Shown: positions 1 to 9,495, counted from the first letter of the stretch. The stretch: DNA of 64,000 bases from Caulobacter sp031457805 (GCF_031457805.1 NZ_JAVDXI010000001.1:558001-622000); one strand, 5' to 3'. The notes: generated by a model from the sequence alone, not told the origin. Numbers and translations are program-made.

Positions 1-688
1 CGATGACGTCGATTTCCTCACGTCCCAAAGCGCCGCCTTCGCCCGCATGTGGGTTGAGAGCCGCCACCGCCAGTCGCGGCGCGGCGATGGCGAAATCTCG
101 GCGCAGGGCCTGAGCCGTCACGAGGCCCGCGTTGACGATAGCTTCAGTGGTCAGCGCCGAGGGGACTTTTCCAAGCGCGCTATGGATCGTCACCAGGGTG
201 GCGCGCAGGTCGCCGGCCGCCAGCATCATCACGGGCCCGCGCGCGCCGTCCATCGTGGCGGCGGCCGTCAGCTCCGCCAGGAACTCGGTGTGTCCTGGAA
301 ACGGGAAGCCAGCCTCGTAGAGAGGGGCTTTGGCGATGGGCGCGGTCACGAGGCCGCTGATCGCTCCGGAGAGCGCCAGACCGACCCCCGTCTCGATCCA
401 GCGGATGATTTGTGGGGCGTGGCTGGGCGAGGGCCGGCCGGATACGACCGCCGAAAGCAAGGGTATGTCGATGACGGGTAGGGCGTCGGCGAACGCCTGA
501 GCGGCCTCTTGCGGCCGGGTGACGGTGCGGACCTTTACGCCGCCTCCGGCTGACGCCAGCAACTGAGCGTCGCCGATGACGACGAAGGCCGGACCCTCAT
601 CGCGCAGCGCGCGCCACGCCTTGGCGATGATCTCCGCGCCGACGCCGGCCGGATCGCCGGCGCTGATGGCGAGGGGGCGCGACGTCAC
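1..688 (-). CDS. pdxA: 4-hydroxythreonine-4-phosphate dehydrogenase PdxA (3' end outside window)
   Basis: PdxA oxidises 4-phosphohydroxy-L-threonine in the DXP-dependent pyridoxal 5'-phosphate pathway, in the cytosol. About 229 N-terminal residues are present. They include the opening ISAGDPAGVGAE nucleotide/substrate motif, GHTEFLAE (metal-binding His region, near residue 130) and ALNPHAGEGG near the break. The start is a GTG at 688 that overlaps the surA TGA (GTGA), implying translational coupling. It is the fifth gene of the lptF-lptG-lptD-surA-pdxA run, where ksgA usually follows in alphaproteobacteria. The C-terminus lies beyond base 1, so completeness cannot be judged. Confidence 0.93.
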   Translation of the reverse strand, partial: MTSRPLAISAGDPAGVGAEIIAKAWRALRDEGPAFVVIGDAQLLASAGGGVKVRTVTRPQEAAQAFADALPVIDIPLLSAVVSGRPSPSHAPQIIRWIETGVGLALSGAISGLVTAPIAKAPLYEAGFPFPGHTEFLAELTAAATMDGARGPVMMLAAGDLRATLVTIHSALGKVPSALTTEAIVNAGLVTAQALRRDFAIAAPRLAVAALNPHAGEGGALGREEIDVI

Positions 689-2034
689 CGGGTTTCGATG
701 GTGGCCTGGTTGCGCAGGTCGCGAAGATAGCGCTTGGCGATCAGGGCGAGCTGCTGGCCGCGCAGGCGGTTCTCGATCTGGTCGTGCGTCGGGGCGTTGG
801 CCCCGCCCTGGCGCTTGCCGCAAACGGCGATGAGGTGCAGGCCCGCGTCGGTGCGGATCGGATCCGAGATCTGACCCATCTCCAGCTTGTTGGCCGCTTC
901 CTGGAAGGCCGGAGCAAGGTCGGTGATCTCCGCCTCGCCCAGATCGCCGGCGACCAGACCATCGACCTTGCCGGCGGTGGCTTCCAGCGTCTGGCAGCTG
1001 GTGATCTTCGGCTTCAGGTCGGTCAGCAGCTTGGTCGCAGCGTCGATCTGAGCTTGCGTCGCGTCCGCCGCCAGCGGCGCGGCGACCTGCTTGAGATCGA
1101 CGATCGCGGTCTTCGATCCGGCGCGCTTGTCGCGAAGATAGATGATGTACACGCCATCCCTGACCTGGATGGGACGGGACAGTTGGCCGGGGCGCAGCTG
1201 CTCGAGCGCGGCGTCGACCTCGGGCGGCATTTCGCCCTGGCTGACCCAGCCGACCTCGCCCCCGTTGGCTGCGGTCGCCGAGCCCGAGAACTGGCGCGCG
1301 ACGGCCGCGAACGGGGCGCCCTGTTGCATCTGGCTGATCAGCTGAGTCGCGCCGTTGACGGCGACCTCCATGCCGCCGACCCGGGCTGCGTCGAGGAAAA
1401 CCTCGCTGATCTGGTACTGCGGCTTGGCCGCTGCGTCGGCGAGGCGGCGCTGATAGGCCTTGATCTGGTCTTCGCCGATGCGAAGGCGCGAGCCGTAGCG
1501 GCCCTGGATCCACGACTGCCAGCTGGATTCGGCCCGCAGCTGCGCGCGCCAGGTATCCAGGCCGATCCCTTGGGCCACCAACTGCTGCTTCAGCTGTTCC
1601 GGCTGCAGCCGGTTGGACTGAGCGATGTCGCCGATCTGCTCCTCGACTTCCTTGTCGGTGGAGATGATCGTGATCTTCTGCTGCTTCTCGACCCGCTTGA
1701 GCTCCTGCATCTGCAGGCGCTCGTCGATCAGGGAGCGCAGGGCCTCCTGCTCGATCTGCGGCAGGTTCTCCTGAGTCGGCTGCATGCCCGATGTCGCCAT
1801 CAGCAGGCGCATGCGCTGCATCAGGTCGTAGCTCGAGATGATGTCGTCATTGACGACGGCCGCGACGCTTTCCGACAGCGGTTGAGGCGCCGCGGGCGCT
1901 TGCACGGCGGGCGGAGCAGCCTCAGGGGCCGTCTGTTGCCGGGCCATGGCGGGCGCGCCGAGGCTCGCCATGGTCAGGGCGAGAATGGACGCGGCGCCGG
2001 CCGCGAAAGTCGTCACGCTACGCGCAGACCGCAT
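685..2034 (-). CDS. surA: Periplasmic chaperone / peptidyl-prolyl isomerase SurA
   Basis: About 449 residues. SurA escorts unfolded outer-membrane proteins, including LptD, across the periplasm. The ATG at 2034 gives a clean signal peptide (MRSARS..., hydrophobic core, APAMA cleavage region). An upstream in-frame start at 2199 only adds a basic, uncharged-poor stretch without a signal and is rejected. The SurA N-domain spans about residues 50-170 (VAAVVNDDIISSYDL). A parvulin domain follows at about 230-330, with GGEVGWVSQGEMPPEVDAAL and RDGVYIIYL. A more degenerate second parvulin-like domain occupies about 340-430. It lies 165 nt after lptD and is coupled to pdxA by GTGA. Confidence 0.93.
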   Translation of the reverse strand: MRSARSVTTFAAGAASILALTMASLGAPAMARQQTAPEAAPPAVQAPAAPQPLSESVAAVVNDDIISSYDLMQRMRLLMATSGMQPTQENLPQIEQEALRSLIDERLQMQELKRVEKQQKITIISTDKEVEEQIGDIAQSNRLQPEQLKQQLVAQGIGLDTWRAQLRAESSWQSWIQGRYGSRLRIGEDQIKAYQRRLADAAAKPQYQISEVFLDAARVGGMEVAVNGATQLISQMQQGAPFAAVARQFSGSATAANGGEVGWVSQGEMPPEVDAALEQLRPGQLSRPIQVRDGVYIIYLRDKRAGSKTAIVDLKQVAAPLAADATQAQIDAATKLLTDLKPKITSCQTLEATAGKVDGLVAGDLGEAEITDLAPAFQEAANKLEMGQISDPIRTDAGLHLIAVCGKRQGGANAPTHDQIENRLRGQQLALIAKRYLRDLRNQATIETR

Positions 2035-2199
2035 GGATAGTGTCGTTCCTCTAGCCCAGCCGCCCCTTTCGGAGCGCGGTCGTTTATCACAGTCTCGGCG
2101 GCGGCGGTCGCCCAACTGGCGTTCCGTTCGGCCATCGCCCCCGATAGACGCGCTCAACTGGCCTGCGGGTCCGCCCGCACGCCCCCCAAGCGCGGTCAA

Positions 2200-4602
2200 T
2201 TAGTTGCTGCTGTACCCTGTATCACCCAATGTGGCGAGGGTTAGGCGGAAGACGATCGTACGATCAGGTTGCAGCCTCAGACCGCTGGCCGTCGAGGCGT
2301 AGCGGTCTTCCTGCTGGTAGATCACATCGATGCGGATGCAGTCGTCCTGATAGGCGACGCCCAGGTCGCGGCGACGCCACACGTCCTGCACCATGTCGCG
2401 TTGCCCAAACGCGGTGAGGGAGAACCGGTTGGTCAGCTTGAGCTCGCCGCGAGCTTCGAAGTTTTCCTGGCGGTTGCCGTTGGCGTCCAGTTCGTCCTTC
2501 AGGTAGCGGACCGAACCGCTGCCGCGCTTGGTGAAGGCGTCAACGCCGGTCTCGACCCGGTGAATCTCACGCGTCTCGGAGTCGAGACGCGTGCGGACGA
2601 AGGCGTTGATCCCCCGGATCGGCGTCACCGTGGCCGCAACGATCCAGTCGGAAGATTTGGTCTGCAGTCCAGTGCGGGTTGGCAGGAGCGGGTCGAATTC
2701 CGAGCGGAAACTGCGGCCCACCAGAATGCTGCCGCCACGGCCGTCCGGGCGCGCATAGGTCGCACGGCCACCGACGTTCAGGCGCTGGCCGCCTTCATAG
2801 AGGTCAAAGCCCGGCGACTTGTTCGCTTGGAAGAGATTGGTCTCGTCGAACTCGAGAGTCGCGCTGTCCTCGTTGTAGAGATAGCGCTTGGTTCCATCGC
2901 GGGCGACGACCACGGGCACGCGCGAGCTATCGGAACCGACCGCGACCTGGGCCAGCGGTTCAAGCACCACGCTGCCGCCGTTGGTCAGCGGCTTGTAGAA
3001 GGGCAGGCTGAAGTCGACGCCCCCGACGCCCAGCGCGCGGGTGTAGGTTTCCTTTGCGTCGTCACCGAGCGCTCGGGCGGCGGGCGTGACAAAGGTCTTG
3101 ATCGCGTACGCATCGCCGCGCGCCTGAACGAACGGCGAAACCTTGAGGCCCGGTCCGATGATGTTGCTGGCGCGCCAGTCGGCCTTCACGCTGGCTCGGC
3201 TGGAGTCGACGCCGTTCTGGCCCTTGTAGGCGCCGAGGAAGTAGGGCGCTTCACCGAACTGCGACTCCGACCGGTTCAGCATGACGCCAGACCCCTGAAG
3301 ACGCAGGCGGCCGCCCAGAACCGGGCTTTCCGGCTCCCAGCGGGCCTCGACCAGCGGACCGATCAGCGGAAACGCGCCGCTGTTTTCGAAGGCGTTCGCA
3401 GAGTTGGTGGCGGCGTTGATGCCCACGACGCGCAGGCCCTGCACGGACACCGCCGAGACGGAGAACCACGACCTCTGCGCCTGACGCGTCGCGTAAAGCT
3501 GCGACACCAGTCGGTGGTCGTCGCTCGTGAACAGACCGCGCTGTTGGTAGACGTCATTGACCTTGTACTTGTCGAACAGAAGCGCGTCCGACACCCGCTC
3601 GGCCGAGAAGCCCCATTTCCAGTGCTGGTCGATGTCGAACTTGCCGTTCGCCAGGATGTAGCTTCGGAAGGTCTCTTCGCCGAAGCGATCGCCCTTGATG
3701 TCGAATTCCTTGTCGTAGGTGAAGCCGCCGCGCGCCTCCAGCGTCCCCGAGTAGAAGCGCTTGCGGTAGCTCACATTCAGGAACGGGTTGACCTGGCTGT
3801 TGATCTGCGGGGCCACGATCACGTCCGACGAGGGCGAGATCACGTGATAGTAGGGTTGGTTATACGAAACGCCGCGGCCCTTGGAGAAGTCGAGCTTCGG
3901 GGCCAGGAAGCCTGAGCTGCGCTTGGCCTGCGGGTCCGGGTGCCAGAAGAGGGGCAGGTAGAGCACCGGCGCGCCCCACATGCGGATGACCGCGTTCTTG
4001 TAGTAGATAAGCTGCTTGGGCTTGTCCTGGACGATCTTGTCGGCGGCGACCGACCAGGTCGGGGTCGGCTTTTCGGCGCAGACCTCGCAAGGCGTATAGA
4101 TCGCCTTGTTCAGTTCCTGGATGTTCTCGTTGCGGCGCACGGCGCTGGCGGCGGCGACCTTCATGTTCTGGTCAAGCCGCGCCGCGAAGTTGCGCGCGAA
4201 GCCGGCCTTCATGTCCCGGTCCAGCTCCAGATGGTCCGCGAACTCGGCGGTGCCGTCGGGGTTGATCAGTTGAACGTTTCCGTCCGCTGTGATCGCTCCG
4301 GTCTTGCTGTTGTAGATCACCTTGTCGGCGCGAAGGGTGCGGCCCTGATAGCGGGCTTCGACCGAACCTTCCGCGGTCATGATCTGGTTCTTGTCGTCTC
4401 GGATCAGAAGGTCCGATTCCAGATAGTAGCCGTCGTCGCCCAGCCCGTCGGAGGGCGCGGCCTTCACGACGGGCGTCGCAGGGATGGTCGCGAGGCTCTG
4501 CTGGGCCTCTGCCGCGCCGGCGCAGGCCAGCGCCAGCCAAGCCGCGCCGCTCATCAGCAGCGCGCGGCCGGTGGACGGGACGCTGGAGCGCGTTTCAGTC
4601 AT
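2200..4602 (-). CDS. lptD: LPS-assembly protein LptD
   Basis: About 800 residues. LptD is the outer-membrane beta-barrel of the Lpt translocon that inserts lipopolysaccharide into the outer leaflet. The ATG at 4602 gives a signal peptide ending near AGAAEAQQ; a longer in-frame start at 4764 lies inside lptG and is rejected. An OstA/LptA-like jellyroll occupies about residues 50-150 (RADKVIYNSKTGAITADGNV). The rest is barrel sequence with alternating polar and aromatic residues. Cysteines are CEVC after the jellyroll and one near the C-terminus (DDCIRIDV), suitable for the inter-domain disulfide known in LptD. It starts 22 nt after the lptG stop and precedes surA, its own chaperone. Confidence 0.94.
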   Translation of the reverse strand: MTETRSSVPSTGRALLMSGAAWLALACAGAAEAQQSLATIPATPVVKAAPSDGLGDDGYYLESDLLIRDDKNQIMTAEGSVEARYQGRTLRADKVIYNSKTGAITADGNVQLINPDGTAEFADHLELDRDMKAGFARNFAARLDQNMKVAAASAVRRNENIQELNKAIYTPCEVCAEKPTPTWSVAADKIVQDKPKQLIYYKNAVIRMWGAPVLYLPLFWHPDPQAKRSSGFLAPKLDFSKGRGVSYNQPYYHVISPSSDVIVAPQINSQVNPFLNVSYRKRFYSGTLEARGGFTYDKEFDIKGDRFGEETFRSYILANGKFDIDQHWKWGFSAERVSDALLFDKYKVNDVYQQRGLFTSDDHRLVSQLYATRQAQRSWFSVSAVSVQGLRVVGINAATNSANAFENSGAFPLIGPLVEARWEPESPVLGGRLRLQGSGVMLNRSESQFGEAPYFLGAYKGQNGVDSSRASVKADWRASNIIGPGLKVSPFVQARGDAYAIKTFVTPAARALGDDAKETYTRALGVGGVDFSLPFYKPLTNGGSVVLEPLAQVAVGSDSSRVPVVVARDGTKRYLYNEDSATLEFDETNLFQANKSPGFDLYEGGQRLNVGGRATYARPDGRGGSILVGRSFRSEFDPLLPTRTGLQTKSSDWIVAATVTPIRGINAFVRTRLDSETREIHRVETGVDAFTKRGSGSVRYLKDELDANGNRQENFEARGELKLTNRFSLTAFGQRDMVQDVWRRRDLGVAYQDDCIRIDVIYQQEDRYASTASGLRLQPDRTIVFRLTLATLGDTGYSSN

Positions 4603-4624
4603 GGACGACCCTGGAAACAATGAC

Positions 4625-5728
4625 TCACCCATCTTCCGTATAGCAAAGCAACGTGAAGCCCACCAAAAGCGCGATGGTCGGCGGGGTCCAGGCAGCGATG
4701 AACGGGGCCAGAACGTCGGCCTTGCCCAATGTGCTGCACAGCTCGTTGAAGAAAAAGAACCCAAAGCCCAGCGCGACGCCTGATCCCGCCAGCATGGCCA
4801 ATCCGCCCAGTCGCATCAGGCGCAACGAGAAAGCGGCCGCCAGGACCGACATCGCCGCAAAGAGCAGGGGCGTCGCGAGATCCTGCTGCAGACGAAGCTT
4901 GAAGGGAGCCGCAGAGAAACCGGCGTCTTCGGTGCGCTGGATGGTGGCGGGCAAGCGCCAGAGCGCCACAGCCTGCGGTGTGTTGAACCGCTCCGAGGCC
5001 GTCCGGTCATCCAGGTTGGACGGGATGGACAGGCTGTCGGAACGAATGGCGCCCGCGCCCGGGGTGGCTTCACGAACGCCATTCAAGCGCCAGAAGCCCG
5101 GCTCGAGGCGGGCTTCGTTCGCCTCGATCCGACGGGTGAAGTCCATCACGCCCTTGGCGTTCAGCGTGTAGACGAAGAGCGACACGCCCCGCAGGCGCAC
5201 GGAGCCATCGACGAGCTCGCGGGCGCGGGCGCGGATCACGATCTGGCTCTTGTCGTCGCCCTGGCGCAGCCACGTGCCCTTGGGCGCCTCCTTGAGGTAG
5301 CCGTTCATCGTGCGGTCGCGTTCGGTCTCGAACTTGGCCGTCATCGCCGTGGTGAGCGGGTTCAGAAGGGTGATCGTCAGCAGGCCGATGACGAACGACG
5401 AGGCCGCCGCCGGCATAATGAAACGCCAGGCCGAGATCCCGGCCGCGCGCATGGCGATCAGCTCGCTGCGGCGGTTCAGCTCGACGAACGCCCACATCGT
5501 GCCGAACAGGAAGACGAAGGGCGCCAACACCAGAATGGTCGCCGGGGCCTGGAGGATGGTCAGGTACAGTAGGCGCAGGAAGCTGGCGTCGGCGCGTGTG
5601 CCCACGTTGCGGGCGATGTCGACAAAGGCGATTAGCATCACCATCGCGCCAAGCACCGCCAGGGCGCCGACCAGCGCGCCCATGGTGCGCTTGAGCACAT
5701 AGCGTTCCAGCATCCCCATGGTCAGCAT
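4625..5728 (-). CDS. lptG: LPS export ABC transporter permease LptG
   Basis: About 367 residues. LptG is one of the two inner-membrane permeases of the LptB2FGC complex, which extracts LPS and drives it across the envelope. Transmembrane segments lie near the N-terminus (LVGALAVLGAMVMLIAF), at about 60-120 and three times near the C-terminus. A large periplasmic beta-jellyroll domain lies between them. The ATG at 5728 shares one base with the lptF TGA (TGATG). A GTG one codon earlier and ATGs at codons 4 and 6 are alternatives. The end of lptG lies 22 nt before lptD. Confidence 0.93.
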   Translation of the reverse strand: MLTMGMLERYVLKRTMGALVGALAVLGAMVMLIAFVDIARNVGTRADASFLRLLYLTILQAPATILVLAPFVFLFGTMWAFVELNRRSELIAMRAAGISAWRFIMPAAASSFVIGLLTITLLNPLTTAMTAKFETERDRTMNGYLKEAPKGTWLRQGDDKSQIVIRARARELVDGSVRLRGVSLFVYTLNAKGVMDFTRRIEANEARLEPGFWRLNGVREATPGAGAIRSDSLSIPSNLDDRTASERFNTPQAVALWRLPATIQRTEDAGFSAAPFKLRLQQDLATPLLFAAMSVLAAAFSLRLMRLGGLAMLAGSGVALGFGFFFFNELCSTLGKADVLAPFIAAWTPPTIALLVGFTLLCYTEDG

Positions 5729-6867
5729 CACGCCGCTCCCGAAAGCGCGGGCGCGGCGGCGCCGGGCCGGGTCTTGCGCCGGGGCGAGACCTTCTGCCGG
5801 AAGATCTGCGACATCGCCCAGGCCATGGCGGCCACCGGCACGACGTACTGCAGCACGTTAAGCCAGGGATCGTCCTCGCACGCGGCCTGCACGCCGAAGC
5901 CGACAATGCGGACGATGGCGGCCGCCGCGCCGACGGCGGCGATGCGCTTGCCATAGCCCATGCGGCTGAACGAACCGCCCAGCACGGCCGCCAGCGCCAT
6001 GCTCATCAGGGCGATGTTGTAGAGCGGCCCTGCAAAGCGCGAGTGGCCCTCGGCCAGCAGCTTGTCCTTGTTGCGCTGCTCCCACTCCTGGGTCAGGTCG
6101 GGAAAGAACAGCTCGTGCGGATAGCGGTCAGCGATCTTGTAGTGCAGCAGCTCGTCGCTGGCGAACAGGCTGGAGAGGTCGAAGGTGTACTCGTCGAACG
6201 AGGTGTACTGCAGCACGCCCTCGCGGGAGAACTGCTGGTTGCTACCATGGCGCATGATCAGCACCGGCTCGCCCTTGCGCGTGGCGATCTCGGCCTCGCG
6301 CGACGAATAGGTCGACGCCGCGCCGTTGGGCAGCTCCTGGTGGATGAACAGGTTCTGGATCTTGTTGTCGCGGTCGATCGACTGGGCGTAGACGGTCAGG
6401 CCCGGGCCGGGTTCGGTGAACTGTCCTGGCTGGACGAGCGTCGAGGCGACGTCGGTCTTGATCTCGAAGGCCGTCTCGCGGATCTGGCGCGCGCTCCAGG
6501 GCTGCAGCCACAGGCCCGAGACCAGCGAGATCAGCGCCGCGATCACCGCCAGCCGCATGGCCGGCGAGATGACGCGCCAGCGACTCATGCCGCCGGCGAA
6601 GCAGACGACGATCTCCTGCTCGGTGTGCAGTCGGTTCAGCGCCACCAGGGCGGCGACGAACAAGGCCAGCGGCATCATGATGCCCAGCAGTTGGGGCAGG
6701 GCCAGCAGGATGATCTTCAGGAAGACCACGGCGCTCTGGCGCTGCTCCACCAGTACGTCGAACTCCGACAGGCTGCGCGCCAGCAAGGCGAGCGCCACCA
6801 GCGCCGCGGTCGCCAGAAGCGTCGGGCCTAGCAACTGCCGGAAGAGATAGCGTTCGATGAGGCGCAT
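5728..6867 (-). CDS. lptF: LPS export ABC transporter permease LptF
   Basis: About 379 residues. LptF pairs with LptG in the inner-membrane LPS extractor. It begins MRLIERYLFRQLLGPTL, the usual amphipathic opening of LptF/LptG proteins, from the ATG at 6867. The longer open frame to 7137 runs into the pepA promoter side and has no signal of its own. Paired N-terminal and C-terminal membrane helices flank a periplasmic domain. It is the first gene of the minus-strand operon and is divergent from pepA, a common alphaproteobacterial arrangement. Coupling to lptG is by TGATG. Confidence 0.93.
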   Translation of the reverse strand: MRLIERYLFRQLLGPTLLATAALVALALLARSLSEFDVLVEQRQSAVVFLKIILLALPQLLGIMMPLALFVAALVALNRLHTEQEIVVCFAGGMSRWRVISPAMRLAVIAALISLVSGLWLQPWSARQIRETAFEIKTDVASTLVQPGQFTEPGPGLTVYAQSIDRDNKIQNLFIHQELPNGAASTYSSREAEIATRKGEPVLIMRHGSNQQFSREGVLQYTSFDEYTFDLSSLFASDELLHYKIADRYPHELFFPDLTQEWEQRNKDKLLAEGHSRFAGPLYNIALMSMALAAVLGGSFSRMGYGKRIAAVGAAAAIVRIVGFGVQAACEDDPWLNVLQYVVPVAAMAWAMSQIFRQKVSPRRKTRPGAAAPALSGAA

Positions 6868-7093
6868 GAAGACGGGGATCGGGGCGGATGGATTCGTGGG
6901 ACGAACCCCGAAGATGCGCCGTTCTACACGGGGGCTTAACGCCAGCACAACCGGGGACCTTGCTTGGCTGTCCCGAGTGGAGCCGAACGGAGCCTTTTCT
7001 AAGGCGCGGCATTGGACTATGCCGCCTTGATGAGGTGAGCCGGCGCGCGGTCCGACGCGCCGCTTACGGTCGCCCAAATTGCAGGAGCGCGGC
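6868..7093. promoter_or_regulatory. Divergent lptF/pepA intergenic region with a GC-rich hairpin
   Basis: This 226-nt gap must carry the promoters for the lpt operon (minus) and pepA (plus); I see no convincing -35/-10 pair. A hairpin is visible: GCGGCAT at 7006-7012, spacer TGGACT, ATGCCGC at 7019-7025, with outer AAGG/CCTT pairing. AGGAGC at 7083-7088 is a good ribosome-binding site for the pepA ATG at 7094. Confidence 0.45.
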
Positions 7094-8575
7094 ATGCGTA
7101 TCGAGTTCGTTTCCGTCGACACCCAGGCTGGCGCCACCGCCGCCCTCGCGGTCCTGGCTCACGAAGGCGCAGCCCTGTCGCCGGAGGCCCGCGCGGCGAA
7201 CGAAGCCACGAACGGCGCGCTGGCTCGCGCGATCGCCGGCGGCCGTTTCACCGGCGCCAAGGGGCAGACGCTGGACATCGTCGCGCCAAACGGCCTGGAA
7301 GCCGCGCGCGTCGTTCTGATCGGTGTCGACGGATCCGGCGCGGTCGAGCCTGAGGCGATCGAGCTGGCCGCCGCGTCAGCCTTTCAGGCGGTGAAGACCT
7401 CGGGCGTCGTCGAGCTGGTGCTCAAGCTGGGCGCCGACGCCGAGACCGCCGCCCGCGCCGCCTTCGGCGCTCGCCTGGCCGCCTATCGCTTCGACAAGTA
7501 CCGCACCACCGAGAAGGCCGAGAAGAAGCCCTCGGTCCAGGTGATCAAGATCGCCGCCGCCGATCCGGTGAAGGCGCAGAAGGCCTATGAGCCGCTGGCG
7601 GCCCTGGCCGACGCCATCGTGTTCAGCCGCGACCTCGTCTCCGAGCCGGCCAACATCCTGCATCCCGAAGAGTTCGCCGCCCGCGCCAAGGGCCTGGAGC
7701 GCCTGGGCCTGGAAGTCGAGATCCTGGGCGAGGCCGAGATGGCCAAGCTCGGCATGGGCAGCCTGCTGGGCGTGGGCCAAGGCAGCGTCCGCGAGAGCCA
7801 GCTTGTGATCATGAAGTGGATGGGCGCGGCCGATAAGTCGGCCCAGCCGATCGCCTTCGTCGGCAAGGGCGTCTGCTTCGACACCGGCGGCATCTCGATC
7901 AAGCCGGCCGACGGCATGGAGGACATGAAGTGGGACATGGGCGGCGCGGCCGCAGTGGCCGGCGTCATGCACGCCCTGGCCGGCCGCAAGGCCAAGGTCA
8001 ACGCCATCGGCGTGCTCGGCCTCGTCGAGAACATGCCCGACGGCAACGCGCAGCGTCCTGGCGACGTGGTCACCTCGATGTCGGGCCAGACCATCGAGGT
8101 CATAAACACCGACGCCGAAGGTCGCCTCGTGCTGGCCGACGCCCTCTGGTACACGCAGGAGCGCTTCAAGCCGCAGTTCATGATCGACCTGGCCACCCTG
8201 ACCGGCGCGATCATCATTTCGCTGGGTCATGACTACGCCGGTTTGTTCAGCAATAACGATGGGTTGTCGGAAAAACTTCTTGCCGCCGGCAAGGCCGAGC
8301 GCGAGGCCCTTTGGCGTCTGCCGCTGCCGGCCGCCTACGAAAAGCAGATCGAAAGCCCGATCGCCGACATGAAGAACATCGGCGGCCGGCCGGCCGGCTC
8401 GATCACGGCGGGCCTGTTCCTGCAGCGCTTCGTCAACGGCGTGCCGTGGGCCCACCTCGACATCGCCTCGGTGGCTTGGAAGAAGCCGTCGGCCGATCCG
8501 ACCGTGCCTGATGGGGCCGTCGGTTTTGGCGTGCGTCTGCTCAACCGCCTCGTCGCCGACGCCTACGAAGGCTGA
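7094..8575 (+). CDS. pepA: Leucyl aminopeptidase PepA (M17 family)
   Basis: About 493 residues. A cytosolic di-metal exopeptidase that releases N-terminal residues from peptides; PepA hexamers also bind DNA in some bacteria. The catalytic domain carries GKGVCFDTGGISIKP (metal and lysine ligands, about residue 260) and the M17 signature NTDAEGRLVLADAL (about 340). Length is normal for the family. The ATG at 7094 is preceded by AGGAGC; an in-frame start five codons earlier overlaps that site and is rejected. It lies upstream of holC, as in many alphaproteobacteria, with a palindromic repeat between them. Confidence 0.95.
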   Translation: MRIEFVSVDTQAGATAALAVLAHEGAALSPEARAANEATNGALARAIAGGRFTGAKGQTLDIVAPNGLEAARVVLIGVDGSGAVEPEAIELAAASAFQAVKTSGVVELVLKLGADAETAARAAFGARLAAYRFDKYRTTEKAEKKPSVQVIKIAAADPVKAQKAYEPLAALADAIVFSRDLVSEPANILHPEEFAARAKGLERLGLEVEILGEAEMAKLGMGSLLGVGQGSVRESQLVIMKWMGAADKSAQPIAFVGKGVCFDTGGISIKPADGMEDMKWDMGGAAAVAGVMHALAGRKAKVNAIGVLGLVENMPDGNAQRPGDVVTSMSGQTIEVINTDAEGRLVLADALWYTQERFKPQFMIDLATLTGAIIISLGHDYAGLFSNNDGLSEKLLAAGKAEREALWRLPLPAAYEKQIESPIADMKNIGGRPAGSITAGLFLQRFVNGVPWAHLDIASVAWKKPSADPTVPDGAVGFGVRLLNRLVADAYEG

Positions 8576-8585
8576 TCCGAAAAGG

Positions 8586-8686
8586 CTGTCATCCCGGCCA
8601 AGCGCGCAGCGCGCCGAGCCGGGACCGCCCCACGCGCCGCGTTTGTCGCGGTCCCGGGTCTTCGCTACGCTCGCCCGGGATGACAG
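8586..8686. repeat. Palindromic intergenic repeat (CTGTCATCCCGG ... CCGGGATGACAG)
   Basis: This approximately 100-nt element fills the pepA-holC gap. Perfect 12-nt terminal arms lie at 8586-8597 and 8675-8686. The inside pairs further: CGGGACCG with CGGTCCCG, and an AGCGCGCAGCGCGC block near the left arm. It resembles the REP-like 'CGGGATGACA' palindromes common in alphaproteobacterial intergenic DNA. Transcribed, it would form a long hairpin between pepA and holC. Confidence 0.8.
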
Positions 8687-8695
8687 GAAATCTCC

Positions 8696-9157
8696 ATGAC
8701 CGCTAACCCCTGCGAGGTCTGGTTCTACCACCTCGAGCGCTCGCCGCTCGAGGCGGTGCTGCCCGAGCTTCTCGAGAAGACGCTCGGGCGCGGCTGGAAG
8801 GCGCTGGTGCGCGGCGGCGATCCGCGCCGGATTGAAGCGCTGGACCAGCACCTCTGGACCTGGCGCGAGGACAGCTTCCTGCCGCACGGCCTGGCCAGCG
8901 AGCCGATGGCCGAGCGCCAGCCCGTGCTGCTGACCTCTGCCGAGGGGAACCCCAACGGGGGCGATGCGCTGTTTCTCATCGATGGGGCTGAACCTGGAGA
9001 TCTTTCAGGGGTTTCGCGCTGCATCCTGCTGTTCGATGGCCGAGACGATCAGGCCCTGGCGCAGGCGCGTGGACGGTGGTCGATGTTCAAGAAGGCCGGG
9101 CATCCGGTGTCTTACTGGCGCCAGGGCGCCGAGCGCGGTTGGGAGAAGCAGGCATGA
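8696..9157 (+). CDS. holC: DNA polymerase III chi subunit HolC
   Basis: About 153 residues. Chi links the clamp-loader complex to SSB at the replication fork. The opening CEVWFYHLERSPLEAVLPELLEK, the central DQHLWTWREDSFLPHG and the final VSYWRQGAERGWEKQA match the chi family. The gene follows pepA, the usual context, and its TGA overlaps the next ATG (ATGA). Confidence 0.93.
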   Translation: MTANPCEVWFYHLERSPLEAVLPELLEKTLGRGWKALVRGGDPRRIEALDQHLWTWREDSFLPHGLASEPMAERQPVLLTSAEGNPNGGDALFLIDGAEPGDLSGVSRCILLFDGRDDQALAQARGRWSMFKKAGHPVSYWRQGAERGWEKQA

Positions 9158-9495
9158 GACGAGCCGCGGCAGCGTTGATCGCGATGATGGTCCTGGCGGG
9201 GTGCTCCAGCGCGCCTGAACCTGCGCCCCCGCCGCCGCCCACGACGCCCACCGCGCCGCCCGCCATCGCCCTACCCACCCCCTCGCCGCAGAGCGAGCCC
9301 AAGGACGAGTGCGGCCTGAAGGACGCTCAGCAGTTCATCGGCAAGCCCCGCACCAGCCTTCCGGCGCCCGTCGATCCGTCCCGTTGGCGCGTCGCGTGCA
9401 CAACCTGCCCCGTGACCATGGACTACCGCGCCGACCGGCTGAACATCCTGTTCAACGCCGATACCGGTATCGTCCAGCAAGTGAAGTGCGGCTGA
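9154..9495 (+). CDS. Lipoprotein with I78-type peptidase-inhibitor fold
   Basis: About 113 residues, exported as a lipoprotein: MRRAAAALIAMMVLAGC has a clear LAGC lipobox. A proline-rich linker (about residues 22-50) follows. The C-terminal 60 residues show the I78 inhibitor pattern: a leading Cys, QQFIGKP, RVACTTCPVTMDYRADRLNI and a closing VKCG. I78 proteins inhibit serine proteases, so a periplasmic or surface inhibitor is inferred. The ATG overlaps the holC stop (ATGA), so it is translated with holC although the functions look unrelated. The two central cysteines (TTC region) are an addition to the usual pair. Confidence 0.75.
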   Translation: MRRAAAALIAMMVLAGCSSAPEPAPPPPPTTPTAPPAIALPTPSPQSEPKDECGLKDAQQFIGKPRTSLPAPVDPSRWRVACTTCPVTMDYRADRLNILFNADTGIVQQVKCG

